Shown: piece after piece, positions 53,122 to 62,691 of the stretch | How the letters are laid out: each line of letters begins with the position of its first letter | Numbering within the stretch: position 1 is the stretch's first letter | From: JAZDRH01 sp047470865 | GTDB lineage: Bacteria; Pseudomonadota; Gammaproteobacteria; Pseudomonadales; Pseudomonadaceae | Reading direction: 5' to 3' | NCBI RefSeq assembly: GCF_047470865.1 | Contig: NZ_JAZDRH010000008.1 | Span: 58,141-122,140 of the forward strand | DNA length: 64,000 bases | Notes under the pieces: generated by a model | Told to the model about the DNA's origin: nothing | The model's database searches: none | What the model saw: the letters and a program-made list of their open reading frames with translations, nothing else | Program-made: the position numbers and the translations under genes

Positions 53122-54105
53122 CTAATGCCCTGTTTTACTGCCTTGCAAGAACATCCATTGTGCGCATAACAAAGAAAACATACCCCACTGGCGCTTAGTA
53201 AGCCATGTTATAAAAGAAGCATGCACTGATTGTGGTGCCTGCTGCGCCCAACTCGATTGGATGATGTGCAATGTGGCTGCTAATTGTGAATTGACTGGGG
53301 CTAATAATTGTTGCATTTGTCCTAAGCTCGCCAGCCAAGCAATAAATAAATCATGCTGCGCATACTGAGCAAAATCTTCTGCATAACGCTGGCTACGATG
53401 GAGTATTTTTTCTAATAATCGAATGCGTTCGATAGTGCTCAGCTCACGTGGGATCATTGTTACGGCCGCTGCTTTTTCTGCCTCAGCTTGCATTAATAAA
53501 CGATAGCCACGTTCTGCTTTGCTAATTTCACTGGGTAACACGGGTAAATCTTGTGCTATTTGTACGGCTATATCAAACAAAGCACCCGCCTGCCCTTGCT
53601 TGAGTTCTAACTCTACTTCACAAATAATTTCTGTTTGATTTTCGCTAGTAATAGTACCTTCATCTAAGGCCACTTCAATCAGGCTTTGAGCGCCATTTTG
53701 TTGCCACTTAATTAGTGTTTTATGACGAGTAAAGTCAGTTCTAAAAATAGGTATAAGCTGATTTTTAACTGAGTCAGCCAACGCCTGCGGCCAGATATCT
53801 GGCGTGAGCAGTGTGATATCTAAGTGCTCTGATAAAAGCGGCCATTCCCATTCATAACGCTGAGATAACCCTGCCACACTGGTACCTTGTGTTTTTAGCG
53901 TTTGAATAAACTGCTCACCAGTTTTTCGCGTACGTAAAGCGATTTTTTCTTGAGTTAAGGCAAAATTAGGCGTGTCATAGTAAATATTAAATAATTTTTT
54001 CTCTTGCCATGTTTCTTGTTGAGATTGGTTGATTAGCGCATGAGATCGCACTCTACCGAGCACTTGAGGCGTCACTTTTAACTTAATTTCGGTTTCAATT
54101 GGCAT
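53122..54105 (-). CDS. CYTH-domain inorganic triphosphatase (YgiF-like)
   Basis: A 327-residue protein. The N-terminal CYTH domain has the ExExK signature in ETEIKLK, plus later catalytic strands (YYDTPNFALTQEKIALRTRKTGE, YEWEWPL, DEGTIT, CEVELELKQG, EISKAERGY). E. coli YgiF hydrolyses inorganic triphosphate and has a full CHAD domain; here only about 110 residues follow, so the C-terminal part is short. I start at ATG 54105 with GTGAG upstream. Confidence 0.85.
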   Translation of the reverse strand: MPIETEIKLKVTPQVLGRVRSHALINQSQQETWQEKKLFNIYYDTPNFALTQEKIALRTRKTGEQFIQTLKTQGTSVAGLSQRYEWEWPLLSEHLDITLLTPDIWPQALADSVKNQLIPIFRTDFTRHKTLIKWQQNGAQSLIEVALDEGTITSENQTEIICEVELELKQGQAGALFDIAVQIAQDLPVLPSEISKAERGYRLLMQAEAEKAAAVTMIPRELSTIERIRLLEKILHRSQRYAEDFAQYAQHDLFIAWLASLGQMQQLLAPVNSQLAATLHIIQSSWAQQAPQSVHASFITWLTKRQWGMFSLLCAQWMFLQGSKTGH

Positions 54106-54212
54106 AAACATCTCACTATAAATATGTATCCGATTGACTCTGTTACTGGTCGTTACTGATAACCCACCGTATAATTAGGATTCGTCATTAGAAACTGAGC
54201 GCAGCTCTTCCT

Positions 54213-54890
54213 ATGTCAATAAATCCATTTGTTAGCTTATTTGGTCGTTCTCCGATCGGCCCAATGCAACAGCACATAGCCAAGGCGCATGAGTGTGCAT
54301 CTAACTTGATTCCTTTTTTTCAAGCTGTTATTGCTGAAGATTGGGAGCAAGTAGAACGTGTACAGCAAACGATGTCCAATCTTGAAAAAGACGCCGACAA
54401 GTTAAAGCGTAACGTTCGTATGCATCTACCTAAAAGCCTATTCCTACCTGTACCACGCTCAGACCTATTAGAGCTGCTTAGTGTACAAGACAAAGTCGCA
54501 AACCGCGCAAAAGACATTGCTGGACTCATGCTTGGTCGTAAAATGACCATACCTCAGCCTTTGCAACTCCCCATTTTAACCTTTGTGCAGCGCACTGTAG
54601 ATGCCAGTGCACAAGCGTTAAAAGCAATGAATGAGCTCAATGATATTTTAGAAACAGGTTTTGGTTCACGTGAAATTTCACGGGTAACTGAAATGGTTGA
54701 AATTGTTGAGGACATTGAACAAGACACGGACCGCATGCAAGTTGAAGTACGCCGCGGCCTATTTGCTTTGGAGAAGGATCTTCCACCTGTTGATGTGATG
54801 TTCTTATACACCATCATTGAATGGATTGGCGACGTTGCTGACCGCGCTGAGCGTGTAGGTAACCGTCTTGAACAACTCCTTGCACGCTAA
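54213..54890 (+). CDS. DUF47 PhoU-like accessory protein of Pit
   Basis: A 225-residue helical protein of the TIGR00153/DUF47 family (NPFVSLFGRSPIGPMQQHIAKAHECASNLIPFF, and DVMFLYTIIEWIGDVADRAERVGNRLEQLLAR at the C-terminus). These PhoU-like proteins are usually encoded with Pit phosphate transporters and appear to regulate them. Pit follows 29 bases later. Confidence 0.93.
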   Translation: MSINPFVSLFGRSPIGPMQQHIAKAHECASNLIPFFQAVIAEDWEQVERVQQTMSNLEKDADKLKRNVRMHLPKSLFLPVPRSDLLELLSVQDKVANRAKDIAGLMLGRKMTIPQPLQLPILTFVQRTVDASAQALKAMNELNDILETGFGSREISRVTEMVEIVEDIEQDTDRMQVEVRRGLFALEKDLPPVDVMFLYTIIEWIGDVADRAERVGNRLEQLLAR

Positions 54891-54919
54891 ACTTAGCTGC
54901 ACAAAATAGCGGATTCACT

Positions 54920-56194
54920 ATGTCTACCTTTCTTGTTGAGCATGGCACTCTACTCTTAGCACTTGCCTGTTTGTTTGGTTTTTTTATGGCGTGGGGTGTA
55001 GGTGCTAATGACGTGGCTAACGCCATGGGCACTTCTGTTGGCTCTAAAGCATTAACCATTAAACAAGCTATTCTCATCGCAATGATTTTTGAGTTTTGCG
55101 GTGCTTATTTTGCCGGTGGTGAAGTAACTGACACTATCAAAAACGGCATTGTTCATACTGATGCGGTTGAGCCGAACTTACTGGTTATAGGCATGCTCTC
55201 AGCCTTATTAGCCGCCGGTACTTGGCTACTGATCGCCAGCACTAAAGGCTGGCCAGTATCAACCACTCACACCATCATTGGTGCCGTCATTGGTTTTGCA
55301 GCTGTGGGTATTTCTTTTGATGCTGTGCAATGGAGCGCCATTTTACCTATTACGGCTAGTTGGGTCGTTACACCTTTTATTTCTGGCGCTGTCGCCTTTA
55401 TGTTGTTCATTAGTGTGCAGCACTTAATTATGAACACAGAAGATCCTTTTGCTAATGCCAAACGTTATGTACCTATGTACATGTTCGTGACCGGCTTTAT
55501 GGTTGCGATCATGACCTTATCAAAAGGGTTAAAGCATGTGGGTATCAACCTCTCTAACGAGCAAAGTGTTTTATTATCCTTAATGGTAGGCGGCGTTGTA
55601 ATGACGCTAGGCGTTATTTTATTACGCCGTATACGTTTACCTGAAGGCGCCAACCGCTCCCAACTTTATGGCAGTACTGAGAAAGTCTTTGCTATCCTAA
55701 TGATTTTTACAGCCTGCTCTATGGCATTTGCTCATGGTGCAAATGATGTAGCTAACGCCGTAGGTCCATTAGCCGCTATTGCTAGCGTTGTATCTTCAGC
55801 AGGTGATACCGCCATTGATCTTGCCGCTAAAACAGCAGTGCCTACATGGGTACTGTTTTTAGGCGCATCAGGCATTGTAGTTGGACTTGCCACTTACGGT
55901 TATAAAGTCATTGCCACCATTGGTGGGCAAATCACCGAGTTAACACCTAGCCGCGGTTTTGCTGCTGAGCTAGCTACGGCATCAACCGTAGTTGGCGCCT
56001 CTGCCTTTGGTATGCCAGTATCAACTACCCACACTCTGGTAGGTGCAGTGCTTGGTATTGGTTTGGCACGTGGCATCAGCGCCTTAAACTTACAGGTGAT
56101 TGGCTCAATCTTTATGTCATGGGCTATTACTTTACCTGCTGGTGCCTTGCTCTCTATCTTATTCTTCACCATCATGCGCTACATTTTCTTGTAA
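54920..56194 (+). CDS. pit: Pit-family inorganic phosphate transporter
   Basis: A 424-residue membrane protein with the internal duplication of the PiT family: GANDVANAMGTSVGSKALTIKQA near residue 28 and HGANDVANAVGPLAAI near 273, each followed by a WPVSTTHTIIGA or MPVSTTHTLVGA segment. It imports phosphate, probably as a metal-phosphate complex, with protons. Forms an operon with the DUF47 gene. Confidence 0.95.
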   Translation: MSTFLVEHGTLLLALACLFGFFMAWGVGANDVANAMGTSVGSKALTIKQAILIAMIFEFCGAYFAGGEVTDTIKNGIVHTDAVEPNLLVIGMLSALLAAGTWLLIASTKGWPVSTTHTIIGAVIGFAAVGISFDAVQWSAILPITASWVVTPFISGAVAFMLFISVQHLIMNTEDPFANAKRYVPMYMFVTGFMVAIMTLSKGLKHVGINLSNEQSVLLSLMVGGVVMTLGVILLRRIRLPEGANRSQLYGSTEKVFAILMIFTACSMAFAHGANDVANAVGPLAAIASVVSSAGDTAIDLAAKTAVPTWVLFLGASGIVVGLATYGYKVIATIGGQITELTPSRGFAAELATASTVVGASAFGMPVSTTHTLVGAVLGIGLARGISALNLQVIGSIFMSWAITLPAGALLSILFFTIMRYIFL

Positions 56195-56318
56195 GCCACC
56201 CAGTAGGCTATGCTAAAAGCATAGCCTACTTAAAATTTCTTTGGTTTGATTCTAGCTTTTCTACCTAAAGACTCTTATTGTCGAACTATTCGTTTGATTG
56301 CCCCATGGTTCAACAAAG

Positions 56319-57629
56319 ATGCACGAATACGTAAACTGGCTTCGTAATGCCTCCCCCTATATTAATATGCACCGTGGTCGCACTTTTGTTATTGCACTAC
56401 CAGGTGCAGCTTTAGCACACCAGAACTTTCGCAATATAGTGCATGATCTTGTGCTGTTACATAGCCTAGGCGTGCGTTTAGTTTTAGTTCATGGCGCTCG
56501 ACCGCAAATAGAACAACGTTTAGCCCAAAAAAATATTGCTTCATCTTTTCATAACGCATTACGCATTACAGACAGTCAAACGCTACAGTGTGTGCAAGAA
56601 GCTGTTGGTCAGTTACGTATTGCTATTGAAGCGCGTTTTTCGATGGATATGATGTCATCGCCTATGCAAGGTGCGCATGTACAAGTTGTAGGTGGTAACT
56701 TTGTAACTGCTAAACCTATTGGCGTAGTAGAGGGTGTCGATTACCAATATACTGGTGAAATTCGTCGAGTTAATCGCAAAGCCATTATTGAGCAGCTAGA
56801 CCAGCATAATATTGTTTTACTACCTTCTTTAGGCTATTCCCCTACAGCTGAGGTTTTTAACCTGTCCAGTGTAGATATTGCAACAGAAGTAGCTGTATGC
56901 CTAAAAGCAGACAAGCTCATTTTGTTTGGTGAGGACAAAGGGTTACTAGATGAACAAGGACAACTGATCCGCGAGCTCTGTCCGCAACAAGCGCCTACTC
57001 ACCTACAACGTTTAAACGAAGGCAGTGATGCCGCACGCCAACTAAAAGCAGCAGCACAAGCCAGTGCGCATGTTGCTCGATGCCATATGATCAGCTACGC
57101 CGATAATGGTGCTTTATTAACTGAGCTTTTTACCCGTGACGGTGGCGGAACCTTAATTGATGAGCAACTCTTTGAACAAGTACGTGAAGCCAATATTAAC
57201 GATGTAGGCGGACTCATTGAGCTAATACGCCCATTAGAAGAGCAGGGCATACTGGTACGTCGCTCGCGTGATATGTTAGAGCGTGAAATAGAGCGCTTTA
57301 GTATTGTAGAACGCGATGGTTGCATTATTGCGTGTGCCGCACTCTATCCCTTTATCGAAGAAAATACCGGAGAGCTCGCTTGCCTTGCTGTCAACCCTGA
57401 ATATCGTCATGGCGGGCGCGGTGATATTTTGCTTGAGCGCATTGAGCAACGGGCAAGAGCCTTACGCCTTCATCATCTCTTTGTGCTCACCACTCGCACC
57501 GCTCATTGGTTTCAAGAGCGCGGTTTTGAACCTTGTGAAATAGAACAATTACCTAAGAAAAAAGCACAGCTTTATAATTTTCAACGCAACTCTAAAGTTT
57601 TCCGAAAAAGCCTTGGCGCTTTATCCTAA
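56319..57629 (+). CDS. argA: N-acetylglutamate synthase
   Basis: A 436-residue two-domain enzyme: an amino-acid-kinase domain (LVLVHGARPQIEQRL, HVQVVGGNFVTAKPIGVVEGVDYQYTGEIRRVNRKAI, NIVLLPSLGYSPTAEVFNL) and a C-terminal GNAT domain (ELACLAVNPEYRHGGRGDILLERIEQRA). It catalyses the first, arginine-inhibited step of arginine synthesis. I start at ATG 56319 (MHEYVNWLR) to match P. aeruginosa ArgA; a TTG seven codons upstream is unlikely. Confidence 0.96.
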   Translation: MHEYVNWLRNASPYINMHRGRTFVIALPGAALAHQNFRNIVHDLVLLHSLGVRLVLVHGARPQIEQRLAQKNIASSFHNALRITDSQTLQCVQEAVGQLRIAIEARFSMDMMSSPMQGAHVQVVGGNFVTAKPIGVVEGVDYQYTGEIRRVNRKAIIEQLDQHNIVLLPSLGYSPTAEVFNLSSVDIATEVAVCLKADKLILFGEDKGLLDEQGQLIRELCPQQAPTHLQRLNEGSDAARQLKAAAQASAHVARCHMISYADNGALLTELFTRDGGGTLIDEQLFEQVREANINDVGGLIELIRPLEEQGILVRRSRDMLEREIERFSIVERDGCIIACAALYPFIEENTGELACLAVNPEYRHGGRGDILLERIEQRARALRLHHLFVLTTRTAHWFQERGFEPCEIEQLPKKKAQLYNFQRNSKVFRKSLGALS

Positions 57630-57723
57630 TGACTACTATTGTATTGCAAAAAGATTAGTTAAGCTGTTATTGATAGCTCTGTAAATCCATGAATTTACAC
57701 TCTGATTCTTTTAGGAGATTTTT

Positions 57724-58701
57724 ATGATCAAAGGAAAAACGCTAGCATGGGCTTTAACTGCTGGTTTAGCCAGTTTTTCTATGGCTCATACTGCACAAGC
57801 AGCCGATGACAAATTCGTAACAATCGGCACTGGTGGACAAACAGGGGTTTACTATGTAGCTGGGCAATCTATTTGCCGCTTCGTAAACCGTGACAGTAAA
57901 CGCCATGGTATCAAATGTAACGCTCCTGCAAGCGGTGGCGGTGTTGCCAACGTCAATGGTATCCGTAGTGGTGAGTTCAACTTCGGCATCATGCAGTCAG
58001 ACCATCAATACAAAGCAATGAAAGGGCTACCTCCTTTTGATAAAGAAGGTCCGATGGAAGATGAGCGTGCTGTATTCTCGCTACAAAGTGAAGTTTTCAC
58101 TATTTTAGCGCGCCGTGATGCACATATTGCCAACTTTGACGATCTTAAAGGTAAGCGTGTTAACGTGGGCAACCCTGGTTCAGGCCAGCGCGATACATTA
58201 GAAGAAATTATGGCTGTCAAAGGCTGGAAAAAATCTGACTTTGCACTAGCGGCTGAGTTAAAACCAGCAGAGCAAGCCAGCGCCCTAGGCGATAATAATA
58301 TTGATGCCATGACCTACTTTGTGGGCCATCCTAATGGTGCTATTCAAGAAGCCACAACTACTGTAGATGCTGTGCTTATACCTGTGACAGGTCCAGCCAT
58401 CGACAAACTATTGGCTGAAAAAACATATTTCACCAAAGCTGACATTCCAGGCGGTGTTTACACTGGTAACGAAAACCCAACGCCTTCTATTGGTGGTAAA
58501 GCTGTACTAACTACTAGCGCCAAAGTAAGCCCAGATGTTGTTTATGAAGTTGTTAAATCTGTGTTTGATAACTTTGATCGCTTCAAAAAATTGCACCCTG
58601 CCTTCCATGATCTAACAGAAAAAGACATGATCAGCGTTGGCCTAACTGCACCATTACATGAAGGTGCTGTGCGTTACTATAAAGAACGTGGCTGGATGTA
58701 A
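57724..58701 (+). CDS. TAXI-family TRAP solute-binding protein
   Basis: A 325-residue periplasmic protein with a signal peptide ending HTAQA. The TAXI pattern is FVTIGTGGQTGVYYVAGQSICRFVNR, then SGGGVANVNGIRSGEFNFGIMQSD, LKGKRVNVGNPGSGQRDTLEEI, and DAMTYFVGHPNGAIQE. TAGGAG precedes the ATG. It delivers its ligand, probably a dicarboxylate such as glutamate or 2-oxoglutarate by comparison with studied members, to the fused permease downstream. Confidence 0.9.
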   Translation: MIKGKTLAWALTAGLASFSMAHTAQAADDKFVTIGTGGQTGVYYVAGQSICRFVNRDSKRHGIKCNAPASGGGVANVNGIRSGEFNFGIMQSDHQYKAMKGLPPFDKEGPMEDERAVFSLQSEVFTILARRDAHIANFDDLKGKRVNVGNPGSGQRDTLEEIMAVKGWKKSDFALAAELKPAEQASALGDNNIDAMTYFVGHPNGAIQEATTTVDAVLIPVTGPAIDKLLAEKTYFTKADIPGGVYTGNENPTPSIGGKAVLTTSAKVSPDVVYEVVKSVFDNFDRFKKLHPAFHDLTEKDMISVGLTAPLHEGAVRYYKERGWM

Positions 58702-58727
58702 TTCTCTGTTCCTACCCTAAGCATTAC

Positions 58728-58745
58728 CCCGCGCGCAAGCGCGGG
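58728..58745 (+). terminator. hairpin between TAXI receptor and permease genes
   Basis: A G+C-rich 7-bp stem CCCGCGC/GCGCGGG with a GCAA loop, followed by TCTTCTAATTT. It lies 26 bases past the receptor stop, the usual place for a partial terminator or 3' mRNA stabiliser that leaves more receptor than permease. Confidence 0.65.
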
Positions 58746-58773
58746 TCTTCTAATTTAAGATTCAAGGTTTCAT

Positions 58774-61338
58774 ATGACTGAAAAGCAACTATCTGTTGAA
58801 GAGCTCATTGCTCAAGATAGCGGTGCTCGTCTTCCAGCTGGCTCTATGGCTTACATGATTGCTGGTTTAGCATTACTCTGGTCATGTTTTCAATTATGGA
58901 TAGCATCGCCCCTCCCCTTTATCTTTAAGTTTGGTGTATTTAATGACACTCAAGCTCGCGCTATTCATTTAACTTTTGCGTTAATTCTTGCGTTTTTAAC
59001 CTATCCGGCATTCAAGCGCTCACCTCGTACTTACGTTCCCATTATAGATCTAGCACTAGGCTTTGTTGCGGCCGCTACAGCTGCCTACTTGTTTATTTTC
59101 TATCAAGACTTAGCTCAACGCCCGGGTAGCTTAACCCGCGAAGATTTAATTACAGCCTGCATTGGCATTCCATTATTACTGGAAGCAACACGTCGTGTAT
59201 TAGGTCCGCCTTTAGCGATTATTGCGCTTATATTTTTGGCCTATAGCATCCTTGGACCTTATATGCCGGACTTGTTGCAACACCGTGGTGTTAGCTTAAC
59301 GGCCTTAGCTAACCATCAATGGATTACTACAGAGGGCGTTTTTGGTATTGCTTTAGGTGTTTCCACCAGCTTTGTGTTTCTATTTGTACTTTTTGGTGCG
59401 CTATTAGAACGCGCAGGTGCAGGTAATTACTTTATTCAGTTGGCATTTAGCCTGCTAGGTCATATGCGCGGTGGGCCTGCAAAAGCAGCTGTAGTCTCTT
59501 CTGCCCTTACAGGTATGATTTCTGGCTCCTCTATTGCTAATGTGGTAACCACAGGCACCTTTACTATCCCAATGATGAAACGGGTTGGCTTTAGTGCTGA
59601 AAAAGCAGGGGCTGTTGAGGTTGCCTCCTCGGTGAATGGGCAAATTATGCCTCCTGTCATGGGCGCGGCTGCTTTCCTTATGGTGGAATACATAGGTATT
59701 CCTTATGTGGAAATCATTAAACACGCCTTCCTACCTGCTACCATTTCCTATATTGCACTGCTCTATATTGTGCATTTAGAAGCCATGAAACTAGGTATGC
59801 AGCCAATAGGTCAGCGCGCCCCAAAACCTATTTTGCGTCGTTTAATGGGCTTTGCGTTTGGCGTTGCTTTTATTTCAGGTATCTCATTAGCTGTGTATTA
59901 CGGCCTAGGCTGGTTAAAACCAGTGTTAGGTGAGTATATGCTGCTAGGTTCTGGCGTTATTCTGGCTATTGTTTATCTTGGCCTGCTAAAAATTGCAGCT
60001 AACAATCCAGCATTAGCTATGGATGACTCAGATAAACCCTTAGAAAAACTACCTAATACTCGCCACGTTTTACTCTCAGGACTGCACTTTATCCTACCTG
60101 TTGTAGTACTGGTTTGGTGCTTAATGATTGAGCGACTATCTCCTGGTCTGTCTGCATTTTGGGGAACAGTGATGTTGGTAATTATTCTGATTACCCAACG
60201 TCCACTGCTCAATTGGATGCGCAAAGATAACTCACATGATCACGGTAGTTTAAAAGACGGCTTTGTTGATTTGCGTGAAGGTATGATTGCTGGTGCTCGT
60301 AATATGGTGGGTATCGGCATAGCCACTGCAACGGCTGGTATTATCGTAGGTGCTGTATCACAAACTGGGGTTGGGTTAGTTTTAGCTGATTTAGTAGAGC
60401 TGCTTTCTATGGGCAACTTATTGCTCATGTTAGTACTGACGGCTATTTTCAGTTTAATTCTAGGCATGGGGCTACCAACCACAGCTAACTATATTGTGGT
60501 GTCAACTCTATTAGTACCTGTCATCGTAACCTTAGGCCAGCAAAATGGCTTGATAGTGCCACTGATCGCTGTGCATCTATTCGTGTTCTATTTCGGTATC
60601 ATGGCAGATGTCACACCGCCTGTAGGCCTCGCTTCCTTTGCCGCTGCTGCTGTTTCAAAGGGAAGCCCAATTCAAACTGGGGTCCAAGCGTTTTACTACA
60701 GTTTAAGAACTGCCGCTTTGCCATTCCTATTTATCTTTAACACTGACCTGTTATTGATTAACGTAGATTTTTGGCATGGTGCTCTGATTTTCATTGTAGC
60801 TACTCTAGCCATGCTGATTTTTGCTGCAGGTACTCAAGGCTGGTTCATCACCCGTAATCGCTGGTATGAAAACATACTGCTTTTACTGGTTGCCTTTACT
60901 CTTTTCCGTCCTGGCTTTTGGATGGACTTTATTGCTAACCCTTACGAATCCTACCCACCAAGTCAGCTAACTCAAGCCCTTGCTGATAGCGATTCAAGTA
61001 AAACCATACGCTTGACTGTAATGGGTGAAAATGACGTTGGTGATCCAAAACAAATGACACTACTAATCCCTGTACCTCAAGGAGAAACAGGAGAAGAAAA
61101 GCTTGAATCTTTAGGTTTAGAGTTAATTGAAGAAGATGGCAAAATACTAGTCGACAATACCGCTTGGGGCTCTCCTGCGGCGGACTTAGGGCTACATATG
61201 GATCAAGAGATTCTAGAAGTCTTAGCGCCTGTAGAGCGTATCCGCAAAGAGTGGATGTGGATCCCTGGGCTAGCTTTACTGGCCTTTGTTGCCTTTATGC
61301 AACAACGTCGTCGAAGAAAAACAAACCTTACTTGCTAA
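58774..61338 (+). CDS. fused TRAP permease (DctQM type, DUF3394 C-terminus)
   Basis: An 854-residue protein with about 17-18 membrane helices: the four N-terminal helices act as the small subunit and the rest as DctM (LLERAGAGNYFIQLAFSLLGHMRGGPAKAAVVSSALTGMISGSSIANVVTTGTFTIPMMKRVGFSAEKAGAVE, and MGLPTTANYIVVSTLLVPVI with ADVTPPVGLASFAAAAVSKG). After about residue 725 comes a soluble, PDZ-like DUF3394 segment (ESLGLELIEEDGKILVDNTAWGSPAADLGLHMDQEILEV) and a last helix. Works with the TAXI receptor upstream. Confidence 0.9.
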   Translation: MTEKQLSVEELIAQDSGARLPAGSMAYMIAGLALLWSCFQLWIASPLPFIFKFGVFNDTQARAIHLTFALILAFLTYPAFKRSPRTYVPIIDLALGFVAAATAAYLFIFYQDLAQRPGSLTREDLITACIGIPLLLEATRRVLGPPLAIIALIFLAYSILGPYMPDLLQHRGVSLTALANHQWITTEGVFGIALGVSTSFVFLFVLFGALLERAGAGNYFIQLAFSLLGHMRGGPAKAAVVSSALTGMISGSSIANVVTTGTFTIPMMKRVGFSAEKAGAVEVASSVNGQIMPPVMGAAAFLMVEYIGIPYVEIIKHAFLPATISYIALLYIVHLEAMKLGMQPIGQRAPKPILRRLMGFAFGVAFISGISLAVYYGLGWLKPVLGEYMLLGSGVILAIVYLGLLKIAANNPALAMDDSDKPLEKLPNTRHVLLSGLHFILPVVVLVWCLMIERLSPGLSAFWGTVMLVIILITQRPLLNWMRKDNSHDHGSLKDGFVDLREGMIAGARNMVGIGIATATAGIIVGAVSQTGVGLVLADLVELLSMGNLLLMLVLTAIFSLILGMGLPTTANYIVVSTLLVPVIVTLGQQNGLIVPLIAVHLFVFYFGIMADVTPPVGLASFAAAAVSKGSPIQTGVQAFYYSLRTAALPFLFIFNTDLLLINVDFWHGALIFIVATLAMLIFAAGTQGWFITRNRWYENILLLLVAFTLFRPGFWMDFIANPYESYPPSQLTQALADSDSSKTIRLTVMGENDVGDPKQMTLLIPVPQGETGEEKLESLGLELIEEDGKILVDNTAWGSPAADLGLHMDQEILEVLAPVERIRKEWMWIPGLALLAFVAFMQQRRRRKTNLTC

Positions 61339-61344
61339 ACTCAA

Positions 61345-61375
61345 AAGCCTAATGTAAATACATTAGGCTTTTTTT
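61345..61375. terminator. bidirectional terminator
   Basis: A perfect 12-bp stem AAGCCTAATGTA/TACATTAGGCTT with a 2-base loop (realistically 4), with a run of seven T on the plus side and AAAA upstream that gives TTTT on the other strand. It ends both the TRAP operon and the converging roadblock/GTPase operon, whose last stop codon it touches. Confidence 0.92.
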
Positions 61376-61733
61376 AGAACCTAATTTTCAGTTCTGTACG
61401 CTGCAACTTTAAACGTGCTAATGCTAAATTTGCTTGCTCACGCTCCAGCACATAGTAAACAAATAGCTCAGGATGGGCAGATAGAGGGCGTAAGAGATGA
61501 TATTGGTTATTTAATGTAATCAGCATATCTTCTATCTGTTGCTGCTGTCCTAACAACTTGAGCGTTTTACGCTGTGTTTTTAATACTTCGCAATGAGCCG
61601 CTGCAGCAATTTCAATATCAATATGCTCACCCAAGCTGCCAAGCAACATACCACTTGCACTATCAACTACTGCTGCCGCAATAGCCCCATTTAATGAAAT
61701 AAGTCCTTGTAGGTGGTTATGAAGTTCGTTCAT
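61374..61733 (-). CDS. roadblock/LC7-like protein (second copy)
   Basis: A 119-residue protein with the alpha-beta-beta-alpha-beta-beta roadblock pattern: LQGLISLNGAIAAAVVDSASGMLLGSLG, then a helix, then IEDMLITLNNQYHLLRPLSAHPELFVYYVLER. Last gene of a four-gene operon, two bases after the other roadblock gene. Roadblock proteins regulate Ras-like GTPases such as MglA. The last residues lie in the terminator. Confidence 0.75.
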   Translation of the reverse strand: MNELHNHLQGLISLNGAIAAAVVDSASGMLLGSLGEHIDIEIAAAAHCEVLKTQRKTLKLLGQQQQIEDMLITLNNQYHLLRPLSAHPELFVYYVLEREQANLALARLKLQRTELKIRF

Positions 61734-61735
61734 GC

Positions 61736-62149
61736 CTACTCCTTAGCAGGACCAGGCTGAGCTAAGGCTGTACTTATAGCAGCTTCTGTATTTTTTACAT
61801 GCCACATAGCTGTTCCATAGTTAATGCGATCATCAAATAATGTAAATAAAATATAGTTGCGTTTTGGGCCTCTTATTTGCCGGCACACCACCAAACCCTG
61901 CTCACACTCCACCACAATACTATTTACATTTTTAAGTTGAAATTCTTTTGCAATAGATGAGCTTAAACCAAATAAAGCAGCCGACATTGCAGTAACGCGA
62001 CGCTCCACTAAGGTATCACAACTGATATTGACCAAGGGAAAACCATCGGCTAAAGCTATGGCACCAATGCAAAAGCCTTCAGCCTTTAACTTAAGCTGCT
62101 CTAGGCTACTGCTGCAAAGCTGCAATAAATAAATGTCTGACTTACTCAT
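61736..62149 (-). CDS. roadblock/LC7-like protein (first copy)
   Basis: A 137-residue protein with a roadblock-like order of elements: LKLKAEGFCIGAIALADGFPLVNIS, a long helix with MSAALFGLSSSIAKEF, then VNSIVVECEQGLVVCRQI and NYILFTLFDDRINYG. Its ATG overlaps the GTPase stop by four bases. It may pair with the second roadblock protein or form a homodimer acting on the GTPase. Confidence 0.75.
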   Translation of the reverse strand: MSKSDIYLLQLCSSSLEQLKLKAEGFCIGAIALADGFPLVNISCDTLVERRVTAMSAALFGLSSSIAKEFQLKNVNSIVVECEQGLVVCRQIRGPKRNYILFTLFDDRINYGTAMWHVKNTEAAISTALAQPGPAKE

Positions 62150-62691
62150 AACGCTAAATGCCCATCTAAGAATTGCGTTACTTCAGCATTGGCAATTAAA
62201 GATTCCACTAGCAATTGCACCTGTTCACGATAGCGCACATCCGTCACAAACAAAGGCAAAGCTAAGCCTCTTTGGCTTAATACTCGTTGATAAGGTGCTA
62301 ATACTGCGTCTCCGAAGGCTTGCGCATGCCCTACTGCCACAACAACAGCGCCACACGCTACCAGTTCAGGAAAGGCATCAAGGTACAGGTCTAACTGCTG
62401 CAAAGCATTAGCTTCTAAGTGATTCAATAATAAAATAGCACCTAGTGCTCCCTGCGCCAAAACTTCCCACATAAAAGAGAAATGTGCCTGGCCAGGAATA
62501 CCATATAAGGCTACAAACTCATCAGATGAAAGATGTAACTCACCATAATCCATTGCTACTGTTGTGGTTGCTTTAGCAGCACTTAGCTGGTCAAAGTTTT
62601 GCGCTTCTGTCGCTATTGGAGGAATATCACTTAAGGCCGTAATAGCTGTTGTTTTTCCTGCCCCCATAGGGCCAATAAACAAAATCTTCAT
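62146..62691 (-). CDS. small Ras-like GTPase (MglA/Rup type)
   Basis: A 181-residue P-loop protein. G1 is GPMGAGKTT near residue 7; G3 is YGIPGQAHFSFMW, with Gly where MglA-type proteins have Thr before PGQ; the motif normally read as NKxD is replaced by VGHAQ. The TTTVAMDYG stretch fits the switch I/beta-2 region. This is the prokaryotic Ras-superfamily layout seen in MglA and in Streptomyces conservon GTPases. It overlaps both neighbours by four bases. No membrane segment. Confidence 0.82.
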   Translation of the reverse strand: MKILFIGPMGAGKTTAITALSDIPPIATEAQNFDQLSAAKATTTVAMDYGELHLSSDEFVALYGIPGQAHFSFMWEVLAQGALGAILLLNHLEANALQQLDLYLDAFPELVACGAVVVAVGHAQAFGDAVLAPYQRVLSQRGLALPLFVTDVRYREQVQLLVESLIANAEVTQFLDGHLAL

